Counted from the stretch's first letter, positions 1 through 7,196 are shown. The stretch is DNA of 8,903 nucleotides from Spirochaetales bacterium (GCA_004525155.1 SPDA01000056.1:1-8903), one strand, 5' to 3'. Made by a program: numbers and translations. Notes: generated by a model from the letters alone, not told the origin.

Positions 1-2
1 CC

Positions 3-794
3 CTGCCGGAAGAGACTCCTCCGGAGATACCCGCTCCTGAGCAGGTGCCGGAGCCTGCAGGAACGGAAACAGGTACCGCTGCCGGGACCGCCAGCCGGCA
101 GGAACCGGGTCTTAAAAAAATAATGGTCCTTGTCGATGATGTGGGCAACAATGTTTTCCAGCTCGACCCGTATCTTGCCTTCCCGGGAGATCTCACCTTT
201 GCGGTTCTGCCCGGACTCCCTTTTACACGTGCAGCGGCGGAGCGTATCCGGGAGCACGGTGTCGATATCCTGCTTCATCAGCCCATGGAATCGGTGAACG
301 GAAATAACATGGGACCCGGCGGCCTTTACAGCGCCGCCACCGGCGATGAAATCGACCGGATTCTTGAAAAAAACCTCGCGGACCTGCCGGATGCCGTCGG
401 TATAAACAATCATATGGGTTCTGCGGTTACCGCGGACAGGACAATCATGGAAAGAGTTCTCCGTTTCGCGCAGAAACAAAGCCTTTTTTTCATCGACAGC
501 CTCACTTCCGAAAACAGCGTGGTAGGGGAGGTTTCAGCGGAGCTCGGGGTTCCCTACGTGAAACGGCAGATCTTTCTCGACAATCAATGCAGCGAGGACT
601 ACATTCGGGAGGCTGTCCAGTCGGGGCTCGCGCTGGCGGAGGACCGCGGATTCGTGATCATGATTGGGCATGTCCAGTGCGGCGCGCTTGCCGATTATCT
701 TACGGCGCATTATAAAGAAATCGTGGAAAAAGGATTCATCTTTACGAGTATAACTGACTTCATACTGGATGCTTATGACAATTCTCGGAATTGA
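3..794 (+). CDS. Divergent polysaccharide deacetylase (DUF610/YibQ family), 5'-truncated by window edge
   Basis: The frame is open to the left edge with no stop, so the start lies outside the window. 263 residues are visible. The first ~38 form a Pro/Glu/Thr/Ala-rich linker (LPEETPPEIPAPEQ and onward), which in this family usually joins an N-terminal membrane anchor to a periplasmic domain; the anchor itself is not seen. The catalytic-type domain follows, numbered from the fragment start: VDDVG near 44-48, HQPME at 92-96, NNHMGS at 135-140, FIDS at 163-166, FLDN near 191-194 and IGH at 221-223. These Asp/His motifs match the metal-site positions of the NodB-like fold in PF04748. The substrate is not known for most members; a role on peptidoglycan or other envelope glycan is inference. 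A GTG at 45 is in frame but sits inside the linker and is not a convincing start. The 3' end overlaps tsaD by 20 bases. The family call is secure; the function is not. Confidence 0.88.
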   Translation: MPEETPPEIPAPEQVPEPAGTETGTAAGTASRQEPGLKKIMVLVDDVGNNVFQLDPYLAFPGDLTFAVLPGLPFTRAAAERIREHGVDILLHQPMESVNGNNMGPGGLYSAATGDEIDRILEKNLADLPDAVGINNHMGSAVTADRTIMERVLRFAQKQSLFFIDSLTSENSVVGEVSAELGVPYVKRQIFLDNQCSEDYIREAVQSGLALAEDRGFVIMIGHVQCGALADYLTAHYKEIVEKGFIFTSITDFILDAYDNSRN

Positions 795-1788
795 AACCTC
801 CTGCGACGAGTGTTCCGCCGCGCTGGTGGAAGACGGTACAACAATCCTCGCCAATGTCATACGGTCACAGATACCCGTTCACGCTCCCTACGACGGCGTG
901 GTGCCGGAACTTGCCTCCAGAATGCATACGGAATGGATTCAGGATGTCGTAGCCTGCGCGTTCAAGGAAGGCCGGACAGAAATCGGGGCCATTGACGGCA
1001 TAGCGGTAACCGTGGAACCCGGGCTCATAGGCAGTCTCCTGGTGGGGCTATCCTATGCTAAAGGACTGTCCCTGGCCTCGGGAAAACCCCTGGCAGGGAT
1101 AAATCATATCAAGGCCCACCTCTATGCTCCCCGCCTGGAGCAGGAAGTGGCGTATCCGTATCTCGGCCTGCTCGTTTCCGGCGGTCATACCATTCTGGCC
1201 CTGGTGGAAGATTTCGACACGATGAATGTGATAGGAACCACCATCGACGATGCCTGCGGTGAGGCTTTCGACAAGGTGGCGAAGCACTTCGGCTTCGGTT
1301 ATCCGGGCGGAACGGCCATTGAAAAACTCGCGGAGCAGGGCAATGAAAAGGCTTTTTCCTTTCCCATGCCTTCGCTTCACAAGGGCGAGCACAGGTATGA
1401 TTTTTCCTACTCCGGACTGAAGACTGCGGTCATAAACCAGCTCGACCAGTTCTGGAACAGGGATTTCGAAAAGAACGACTGCAATATTGCCGCGTCGTTT
1501 CAGAAGGCCGCCATACAGATGCTCCTGGGCAGGGTAAAACGGGCAGTCAGGGATTTCGGTATTAGCCGCATAGTCGCCGGCGGCGGCGTCGCTGCGAACA
1601 GCAGTCTGCGCAGAGGACTTCTCGCTTTGAAAAACGTCCAGGTGGTGCTTCCGTCGAAAGTCCTCTGTACGGACAATGCAGCCATGATCGCGGGTATCGG
1701 ATACCACTACCTTAAAAGCGGAAACGCATCCCCTCTTTCTCTTACCGTGCGTTCCCGGGTGCCGGGATTTAGGAAAATTTACCCATGA
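775..1788 (+). CDS. tsaD: tRNA N6-adenosine threonylcarbamoyltransferase TsaD
   Basis: TsaD (Gcp/YgjD, Kae1 family) transfers the threonylcarbamoyl group to A37 of ANN-decoding tRNAs in the cytoplasm, working with TsaB and TsaE on threonylcarbamoyl-AMP made by TsaC. Motifs on a 337-residue product: LGIETSCDE at 4-12, metal-binding HIKAH (His111, His115), SGGHT at 135-139, GEAFDKVAKHFG from about 162, DFSYSGLKT from 209, AGGGVAANS at 268-276, and TDNAAM with Asp300. An ATG also exists at 769, but the ATG at 775 is preferred. It gives the usual short lead before LGIETS, it makes the His and Asp numbers agree with the E. coli enzyme (111, 115, 300), and a weak GGA lies 5 bases upstream. The start lies inside the deacetylase gene, which suggests translational coupling. 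Two small departures from the common bacterial consensus are SCDEC for SCDET and VEPGL near residue 80 where a Gly-Pro-Gly-Leu is usual. Length is normal for the family. Confidence 0.97.
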   Translation: MTILGIETSCDECSAALVEDGTTILANVIRSQIPVHAPYDGVVPELASRMHTEWIQDVVACAFKEGRTEIGAIDGIAVTVEPGLIGSLLVGLSYAKGLSLASGKPLAGINHIKAHLYAPRLEQEVAYPYLGLLVSGGHTILALVEDFDTMNVIGTTIDDACGEAFDKVAKHFGFGYPGGTAIEKLAEQGNEKAFSFPMPSLHKGEHRYDFSYSGLKTAVINQLDQFWNRDFEKNDCNIAASFQKAAIQMLLGRVKRAVRDFGISRIVAGGGVAANSSLRRGLLALKNVQVVLPSKVLCTDNAAMIAGIGYHYLKSGNASPLSLTVRSRVPGFRKIYP

Positions 1789-1795
1789 GAGGAAG
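1787..1795 (+). promoter_or_regulatory. Shine-Dalgarno site of rnhA
   Basis: GAGAGGAAG begins within the tsaD stop codon (TGA, 1786-1788) and ends 5 bases before the rnhA ATG at 1801. It supports that start and suggests that ribosomes finishing tsaD can reinitiate on rnhA. Confidence 0.75.
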
Positions 1796-1800
1796 CACGC

Positions 1801-2268
1801 ATGATACATGAAGTGATAACCATCCATACCGACGGAGGCTGCAGCGGCAACCCCGGTCCCGGGGCCTGGGCCTGGGTCCTGGAGCAGGGCGGGAAGGTGA
1901 CTGAAAGAAGCGGTTTCTGCCCCGTGACGACAAACAACCGCATGGAGCTGACAGCTGTTATCGATGCCCTCACGTTCGCTGAAGGGCTTGCATCTTCTAC
2001 CGGCGGGAAACCCTGCGTCATCAACCTCCATACCGATTCCCGGTATGTTCAGCAGGGGATTTCTTCGTGGATAAAAAAGTGGGTAAAAAACAACTGGCTT
2101 ACGGCGAACAGGGAACCTGTAAAAAATCAGGACCTCTGGAAGAACCTCCTTGCCCTGGACGCTTCCCTCAAGGTGACCTGGCACTGGGTAAGGGGACATG
2201 TGGGGAACGAATTGAACGAAGCCTGCGATGCCCTGGTTCAGCAGGAAATAAAGAAAAACCGCCCCTGA
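1801..2268 (+). CDS. rnhA: Ribonuclease HI
   Basis: RNase HI cuts the RNA strand of RNA-DNA hybrids, removing R-loops and primer RNA in the cytoplasm. The 155-residue length matches the family. The active site is complete: Asp11 in HTDGGCSGNPGPGAWA, Glu49 in NNRMELTA, Asp79 in HTDSRYV, and Asp143 in NEACDALV. The loop histidine is present as His133 in WVRGHVG. The basic segment WIKKWVKNNW at 90-99 corresponds to the substrate-handling region seen in E. coli-type enzymes. The Glu49-Asp79 spacing is a few residues longer than I recall for E. coli because of a short Ser/Gly insert near 64-70, which should lie in a surface turn. The gene starts 12 bases after tsaD with a strong ribosome binding site and is very probably co-transcribed with it. 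Confidence 0.97.
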   Translation: MIHEVITIHTDGGCSGNPGPGAWAWVLEQGGKVTERSGFCPVTTNNRMELTAVIDALTFAEGLASSTGGKPCVINLHTDSRYVQQGISSWIKKWVKNNWLTANREPVKNQDLWKNLLALDASLKVTWHWVRGHVGNELNEACDALVQQEIKKNRP

Positions 2269-2308
2269 ATCCGGGTATTTTATAAATTTTAAAATCAGCA
2301 GAACCCTT

Positions 2309-2333
2309 TTCCCCTTATTACCTTACAGGGGGA
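2309..2333 (+). promoter_or_regulatory. Possible hairpin covering the comM ribosome binding site
   Basis: The comM Shine-Dalgarno region AGGGGGA (2327-2333) is the reverse complement, with one G-U pair, of TTCCCCT at 2309-2315. The pairs are T2315-A2327, C2314-G2328, C2313-G2329, C2312-G2330, C2311-G2331, T2310-G2332 (wobble) and T2309-A2333. The loop is the 11 bases 2316-2326. Folding would hide the ribosome binding site seven bases before the ATG. The pairing can be read directly from the sequence; a regulatory role is inference. A short C-rich tract can pair with a G-rich ribosome binding site by chance. Confidence 0.35.
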
Positions 2334-2340
2334 TACAGGA

Positions 2341-3876
2341 ATGCATATTTTCGCTTTCTCGCCTGCGGGATTTGATGGTTACATGGTCACCATAGAGGTG
2401 GATATCCGCCGGGGCATACCCGGGGTGGATATCGTTGGCCTGCCGGACGGCGCGGTAAAGGAATCGCGGGAGAGGGTCCGTGTTGCTATCCGCAACTGCG
2501 GGTTCGAATTTCCGTCGGACAGAATCCTTGTCAATCTTTCACCCGCCGGCATCAGGAAGGAGGGCGCTTCCTTCGACCTGCCCATAGCCCTGGGGATTCT
2601 CCGCGCTTCCGGCCAGATAGAGGAGGAGCATGAACGTCCGGACGTAATGGTTCTGGGGGAACTGCAGCTTGACGGCGGGATAAGGCCTGTTCACGGTGTC
2701 CTTGCCGCGGCCCTGACGGGGCTTTCCCGCGGAATTACACGCTTCGTGGTGCCCGAGGCGAATGTGCTCGAAGCGAGGGCAGCCTCACGGGGCCTCGTCC
2801 TCGGCATACGTCATTTGCGGGAAGCCGCCCATGTACTGAGGTTAAAAGCGGCGCCGGTGTACGCTTTTTCGAAAGAGGCCAATACAGGAAATAATCCGGA
2901 GCTGGAGAATTTTTCCGATATCAAGGGGCAGGATGTTCTGCGCAGAGCACTGGAAATCGGGGCCGCGGGCAGGCACAACCTGTTTCTTTTCGGTCCCCCG
3001 GGAAGCGGCAAGACCATGGCAGCCAGGAGGGTGCCCGGCCTGCTGCCGCTCCTCACCAGGGAAGATTCCATCGAAGTAACGCGAATCCACTCCCTCGCCG
3101 GCACTCTGCCCTTTCACCAGGGTTTGATAACGGCCCCGCCGTTCCGGATACCGCATCACTCCGCCAGCATGGAGGGTATGATAGGCGGGGGCAAACAGGT
3201 CAAACCCGGTGAAATATCCCTAGCCCATAAAGGTATTCTTTTTCTCGATGAGGCCGCTGAATTCCGGAAACCCCTGCTCCAGAGCCTTCGGGAACCCATT
3301 GAAACCGGCAGGGTGGATATTGCCAGGGCCGCCGGCACCTGCTGGTTTCCGGCGGATTTCATGCTGATTATGGCGGCAAATCCCTGCCCCTGCGGTAATC
3401 TCGGCAGGGACGAGGCAGCCTGCCTCTGCAGCCTCCATGAAATAACGCTGTACTGGAAAAGGATCGGCAGCGCCCTGCTGGACAGGATCGATCTGCGGGT
3501 CCCCGTAAAACCGGCCGCGGTGACGGACCTCGTAGGCAGTGAGCCTGAACCCGCCATCAATGTAAAGAACAGGATAAGAGAGGCCGCGGAGAGGCAGAAA
3601 AAACGTTACGGAACTTCCGGTTTCACTTTCAACTCCCGCATACCTCCGGGCCTCGTAAGGCGGTTCTGCACACTTTCTCCGGAGCTGGAAGAGCTGTTCG
3701 TACGGGCCGTAAAAAAACTGTCCCTTTCTTCCCGCGCCTGCCACAGCATACTCAAGGTTGCCCGTACCATAGCTGATGTAAGCGGGGATGAAAAAATCGG
3801 AAAATACCATGTGCTGGAGGCTGTCCAGCACCGCCGGTACGGCGATTCTCATTATTTCTGGAAAAGCTCTCCGTAA
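2341..3876 (+). CDS. comM: ComM/YifB family Mg-chelatase-like AAA+ ATPase
   Basis: The 511-residue product has the full ComM/YifB layout. The N-terminal domain (about 1-170) carries the family signatures GIPGVDIVGLPD, SRERVRVAI and VNLSPAGIRKEG. The AAA+ core has Walker A GPPGSGKT at 218-225 (Lys224), Walker B ILFLDE at 299-304, and an arginine-finger-type LLDRIDL with Arg382. Between these lies a zinc-type cluster with Cys349, Cys351, Cys361 and Cys363 (NPCPCG, then CLC). The C-terminal Mg-chelatase domain contains SSRACHSILKVARTIAD near 463-479. In naturally competent bacteria ComM is a hexameric helicase that drives branch migration during integration of incoming DNA. In many other bacteria the gene is present without proven competence, so only a DNA-remodelling role is safe here. 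The segment before LLDRIDL reads RIGSA where I remember SGPLLDRIDL in most relatives. The ATG at 2341 has AGGGGGA seven bases upstream. The 72 bases before it hold an AT-rich patch (2276-2296) but no convincing -35/-10 pair. Confidence 0.95.
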   Translation: MHIFAFSPAGFDGYMVTIEVDIRRGIPGVDIVGLPDGAVKESRERVRVAIRNCGFEFPSDRILVNLSPAGIRKEGASFDLPIALGILRASGQIEEEHERPDVMVLGELQLDGGIRPVHGVLAAALTGLSRGITRFVVPEANVLEARAASRGLVLGIRHLREAAHVLRLKAAPVYAFSKEANTGNNPELENFSDIKGQDVLRRALEIGAAGRHNLFLFGPPGSGKTMAARRVPGLLPLLTREDSIEVTRIHSLAGTLPFHQGLITAPPFRIPHHSASMEGMIGGGKQVKPGEISLAHKGILFLDEAAEFRKPLLQSLREPIETGRVDIARAAGTCWFPADFMLIMAANPCPCGNLGRDEAACLCSLHEITLYWKRIGSALLDRIDLRVPVKPAAVTDLVGSEPEPAINVKNRIREAAERQKKRYGTSGFTFNSRIPPGLVRRFCTLSPELEELFVRAVKKLSLSSRACHSILKVARTIADVSGDEKIGKYHVLEAVQHRRYGDSHYFWKSSP

Positions 3877-3893
3877 ATGTCGCATAAAACAGC

Positions 3894-3922
3894 TTGGCAC
3901 TGGACCTGACCTTGGGTATTAT
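3894..3922 (+). promoter_or_regulatory. Sigma70-type promoter driving the HtrA-like gene and probably uvrB
   Basis: TTGGCA (3894-3899) and TATTAT (3917-3922) are separated by exactly 17 bases. Each differs from the consensus TTGACA/TATAAT at one position. The expected transcript start is near 3929-3930, giving a leader of about 20 bases that just includes the ribosome binding site. The element fills the gap between comM and the protease gene and is much richer in A+T than its surroundings. No operator-like inverted repeat is evident over it. Confidence 0.7.
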
Positions 3923-3938
3923 ATATGTATAGGATTGG

Positions 3939-3943
3939 AAGGA
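3939..3943 (+). promoter_or_regulatory. Shine-Dalgarno site that fixes the GTG start of the protease gene
   Basis: AAGGA, within the longer purine run GGAAGGAAA (3937-3945), lies 6 bases before GTG 3950. It is the reason to choose that GTG over upstream in-frame codons. Confidence 0.75.
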
Positions 3944-3949
3944 AACCCA

Positions 3950-5179
3950 GTGAAACAATATACGAAAGGTCAGGTAATACTGATTGCCCTCGCTTCCTGT
4001 ATACTTATCGTACTTCTTGCGATTGGTTTCGGGATATTCAAAAAAAAGGATACGCTTCCGGAGAAACCCCTTGCGGCTGCCGCTGCGCCGGTAGAAGCCC
4101 CGGCTTTCGAAGAAAAGAAAGAGGCAGTGCAGTCCTCCAGGATAACCCCGGTACGTTCTTCGGATACCTATTCGGCGGATGAAATGTCCAATATCAGCGT
4201 GTACGAGCAGTTCAACAGCGGGGTCGTAAACATAACAACAGAAATAGTCGCCTACAACTGGTTCCTCGAACCTGTTCCGCAGGAAGGGGGAAGCGGTTCC
4301 GGGTCTATCATCGACAAGCGCGGTTACGTTCTCACGAACAAGCACGTGGTGGAGAACGCCTACAAGGTTTTCATCAACCTGGCGGACGGCAATCAGTTCG
4401 ACGGCGAGGTTGTGGGAACGGACCCCGAAAACGATCTGGCCATTGTCAAATTCAACCCGGGAAACGAAAACCTTGTCGTTATTCCTTTCGGATCCTCCTC
4501 CGATCTCAAGGTGGGCCAGAAAGTCCTGGCCATCGGGAACCCCTTCGGTTATGAACGGACGCTGACGACCGGCATCGTGTCCGGTCTCGGGCGGCCCGTG
4601 CGCACGAGCAATGAACTGGTAATAAAGGACATGGTCCAGACGGACGCCTCCATCAATCCCGGTAATTCCGGCGGCCCCCTGCTCGATTCCCAGGGAAAGA
4701 TGATCGGCATTAATACCATGATCTATTCCCCCTCCGGCGGTTCAGTAGGCATCGGCTTTGCCGTGTCCGTCGATACGGCAAAACGTGTAGTTCCGGAACT
4801 TATCCAGTTCGGTACCGTACGCCGGGGATGGATAGACATAATTCCCGTCCAGCTCTTTCCCGAACTGGTCAAATACGCCGACCTGCCCGTCTCCAAGGGG
4901 CTGCTCGTTTCCCAGGTCTCCGCAAAGAGCAGCGCAGATGCCGCGGGAATCCTGGGCGGAACGAAACCAGTACGGTACGGCCGTTCGACCATATACATTG
5001 GAGGGGACATCATCGTGGAAGTAGACGGGCTGGCTATCGAGTCCTGGGCGGACCTGTACAGTTCCCTGGAAGACAACAAGCCCGGGGAAAAGGTAAAAGT
5101 GGTGGTGTACCGCGGGCAGAAGAAAAAGGATATTATCGTTACCCTGTCCGAAAGACCGAAAAACGCAACCTTCGAATAA
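3950..5179 (+). CDS. htrA: HtrA/Deg-type trypsin-like serine protease, membrane-anchored, single PDZ domain
   Basis: HtrA proteases degrade or refold damaged envelope proteins. From GTG 3950 the product is 409 residues. It has a short basic start (KQYTK), one hydrophobic segment at about 8-30 followed by KKK, and an Ala/Pro/Glu-rich linker to about 80. The protease domain then has His132 (NKHVV), Asp162 (NDLAIV) and Ser240 (NPGNSGGP), a complete triad. One PDZ domain (about 294-400) has GLLVSQV at its ligand loop and GGDIIVEVDG near 351-360. A single anchor plus one PDZ resembles DegS and Gram-positive HtrA rather than two-PDZ DegP, so the catalytic part should face the periplasm. The frame is also open upstream to an ATG at 3788, but that start would overlap comM and spoil the N-terminus. 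LASC at 14-17 loosely resembles a lipobox, although hydrophobic residues continue past the Cys. The gene has its own promoter and lies 12 bases before uvrB. Confidence 0.94.
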   Translation: MKQYTKGQVILIALASCILIVLLAIGFGIFKKKDTLPEKPLAAAAAPVEAPAFEEKKEAVQSSRITPVRSSDTYSADEMSNISVYEQFNSGVVNITTEIVAYNWFLEPVPQEGGSGSGSIIDKRGYVLTNKHVVENAYKVFINLADGNQFDGEVVGTDPENDLAIVKFNPGNENLVVIPFGSSSDLKVGQKVLAIGNPFGYERTLTTGIVSGLGRPVRTSNELVIKDMVQTDASINPGNSGGPLLDSQGKMIGINTMIYSPSGGSVGIGFAVSVDTAKRVVPELIQFGTVRRGWIDIIPVQLFPELVKYADLPVSKGLLVSQVSAKSSADAAGILGGTKPVRYGRSTIYIGGDIIVEVDGLAIESWADLYSSLEDNKPGEKVKVVVYRGQKKKDIIVTLSERPKNATFE

Positions 5180-5191
5180 GAGTGAACATCA

Positions 5192-7180
5192 ATGAAACCG
5201 GGAAAATTTGAAATTGTCTCGTCCTTTGAACCTGCCGGCGATCAGGCACAGGCAATCGCATCCCTTTCTTCCGGCCTTGCGAAGGGATACAAATGCCAGA
5301 CCTTAAAAGGCGTAACGGGGTCCGGTAAAACGTTCACCATGGCCAAGGTCATCGAGAATGCCCAGGTGCCGACTCTTGTCATTTCCCATAACAAGACCCT
5401 CGCGGCCCAGCTGTACCGGGAGTTTTCCGAATTTTTCCCCAACAACGCGGTTGAATACTTCGTTTCGTATTACGATTATTATCAGCCGGAAGCCTACGTG
5501 GTTTCAAAAGATCTGTATATCGAAAAAGACTCCTCGATTAATGACGAGATAGACCGTATGCGGCTCTCCGCAACTTCCGCCCTCATGGAGCGCAGGGATG
5601 TTATAATCGTGGCCACCGTTTCCTGCATCTACGGTCTCGGGAGCCCTGCCTCCTTCCACGATATGCGAATCAAGCTTTCCCGGGGACAAGTTTATCCCTT
5701 GGCGGACATCGCGAAAAAACTCGTCACCCTTCAATACGAGAGAAACAACGATGTCCTTGAAAGGGGAAATTTCAGAATCCGCGGGGACGTGCTCGAAATT
5801 TATCCGGCTTATATGAAAGAAGCCTTACGGATCGAACAGGAGTGGGACGAGATACGGAGAATAACAAGGCTCAATCCCCTCGACTTTTCCGTTATCGAGG
5901 AACTTACCGAATGTACGGTCTACCCGGCCAAACACTTCGTCATACAGCATGAAGACGTCGTAAAGGCCGTGGATGTCATCCGCGCCGAACTGGACGAAAG
6001 GTACGAAACACTGCTCGGACAGAACAAGCTGGTGGAGGCCCAGCGGCTCAAGACCAGGACGGAATACGATCTTGAAATGCTCAAGGGAATCGGTTACTGC
6101 TCGGGCATTGAAAACTATTCCCGGCACTTGAGCGGCCGGAAGGAGGGGGAGCGGCCGGCTGTACTGATAGATTATTTTCCCGAAAAGTTTCTTACCTTTA
6201 TCGACGAATCCCACGTAACTCTGTCCCAGATTCGGGGAATGTTCGAGGGGGACAGATCTCGTAAGCTTTCCCTTGTCAACTACGGATTCCGGCTGCCCTC
6301 GGCTCTGGATAACAGGCCCCTGTATTACGACGAATTCGAAAGCATGCAGTACCAGCGTATTTTTGTCAGCGCCACGCCGAGGGAGGAAGAGCTTAATAAA
6401 TCCGAGAACATCGCGGAACAAGTCATACGGCCCACGGGCCTTCTCGATCCCGAAATAGTGGTGCGCGGCAGCACCGGGCAGATTGAGGACCTCTATCACG
6501 AAATAAAAAAGCGCATCACCGGGGGGGAGAGGACCCTGGTTACCACCCTTACAAAAAAAATGGCGGAAGATCTCACCGATTACCTTTCGGGCATGGGGCT
6601 TAAGGTCCGGTATCTCCATTCCGACATCGAAACGATCGAGCGCGTCGAGATCCTGCGGGACCTCCGTTCGGGCCTTTTCGACGTGCTTGTGGGGATTAAC
6701 CTCCTCCGTGAGGGACTGGACCTTCCGGAGGTTTCACTCATTGCGATTCTTGACGCCGACAAAACAGGTTTTCTTCGGTCCGCCACTTCCCTCATCCAGA
6801 CCATCGGCCGGGCAGCCAGGAACGTGAACGGTACCGTCATCATGTACGCGGACAAGGTATCCTCCGCCATGGAGGAGGCGATACGCGAGACGGCAAGAAG
6901 ACGCCAGATCCAGTCAGAGCACAACAGGCTCCACGGTCTTACGCCCCAGACGATAGTAAAGGCGGTACAGGACATTCTCATCCGCCGGACCGCAGAAAAG
7001 CGCAAAACCGAGGAACTCACTCTCGAAATAATGAGAAACAGTTATAACCTGCTGATCCCGAAGGACCGCGATTCGTACATCAGGCAGCTGGAAAAGCAGA
7101 TGCTGGAACATGCGAAGAACCTCGAATTCGAGGAAGCCGCCGTAATCCGGGACGAGCTTCTCGCAGTAAAGAAAGGTTAA
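5192..7180 (+). CDS. uvrB: Excinuclease ABC subunit B
   Basis: UvrB is the damage-verifying helicase-like subunit of nucleotide excision repair. It is loaded by UvrA, and then recruits UvrC. The 662-residue length is typical. Visible motifs: Walker A GVTGSGKT at 40-47 (Lys46), the beta-hairpin region YYDYYQPEAY at 93-102, DESH at 338-341 (Walker B), the helicase motif V segment GINLLREGLDLPE from 501, motif VI QTIGRAARN at 536-544, and a C-terminal UVR domain at about 626-660 (FEEAAVIRDEL) that contacts UvrC. No truncation or missing key residue is seen. The ATG at 5192 follows the protease stop by 12 bases; AAGAG at 5178-5182 is a modest ribosome binding site overlapping that stop codon. I see no LexA-type box nearby, so expression most likely depends on the promoter at 3894-3922. 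An eight-A run lies at 6553-6560 and a seven-G run at 6521-6527. Confidence 0.98.
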   Translation: MKPGKFEIVSSFEPAGDQAQAIASLSSGLAKGYKCQTLKGVTGSGKTFTMAKVIENAQVPTLVISHNKTLAAQLYREFSEFFPNNAVEYFVSYYDYYQPEAYVVSKDLYIEKDSSINDEIDRMRLSATSALMERRDVIIVATVSCIYGLGSPASFHDMRIKLSRGQVYPLADIAKKLVTLQYERNNDVLERGNFRIRGDVLEIYPAYMKEALRIEQEWDEIRRITRLNPLDFSVIEELTECTVYPAKHFVIQHEDVVKAVDVIRAELDERYETLLGQNKLVEAQRLKTRTEYDLEMLKGIGYCSGIENYSRHLSGRKEGERPAVLIDYFPEKFLTFIDESHVTLSQIRGMFEGDRSRKLSLVNYGFRLPSALDNRPLYYDEFESMQYQRIFVSATPREEELNKSENIAEQVIRPTGLLDPEIVVRGSTGQIEDLYHEIKKRITGGERTLVTTLTKKMAEDLTDYLSGMGLKVRYLHSDIETIERVEILRDLRSGLFDVLVGINLLREGLDLPEVSLIAILDADKTGFLRSATSLIQTIGRAARNVNGTVIMYADKVSSAMEEAIRETARRRQIQSEHNRLHGLTPQTIVKAVQDILIRRTAEKRKTEELTLEIMRNSYNLLIPKDRDSYIRQLEKQMLEHAKNLEFEEAAVIRDELLAVKKG

Positions 7181-7196
7181 AAAGTCAGCTTGACTT
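7177..7196 (-). terminator. Weak terminator-like hairpin at the 3' end of the - strand gene
   Basis: AAGTCA (7182-7187) and TGACTT (7191-7196) form a perfect 6-bp inverted repeat with a 3-base loop. Read on the - strand, the stem runs straight into five Ts before the stop codon bases. The stem has only two G-C pairs and lies inside the last codons of the gene, so this is a marginal intrinsic terminator. On the + strand no T-run follows. Confidence 0.22.

Noticed and set aside
1048..2199. A 383-codon open frame on the - strand across tsaD and rnhA
   Set aside because: It is antisense to two genes with complete catalytic motifs, its translation has no recognisable domain, and long antisense frames are expected in GC-rich coding DNA.
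2269..2340. A promoter in the AT-rich patch before comM (TATAAA at 2281, TAAAAT at 2290)
   Set aside because: Neither -10-like hexamer has an acceptable -35 at 16-18 bases spacing. comM may be read from the upstream genes or from a promoter of another class.
3788..3949. An N-terminal extension of the HtrA-like protease from ATG 3788
   Set aside because: It would overlap comM by 89 bases, put 54 unrelated residues before the membrane anchor, and ignore the well-placed ribosome binding site before GTG 3950. It would also start upstream of the promoter.
3220..4345. Long - strand open frames across the comM end and the start of the protease gene
   Set aside because: They overlap well-supported + strand genes, show no ribosome binding site or domain that I can see, and cross the promoter at 3894-3922.
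5825..6619. A 264-codon open frame on the - strand inside uvrB
   Set aside because: It is antisense to a conserved part of uvrB, and its sequence looks like a reading-frame shadow with no family features.
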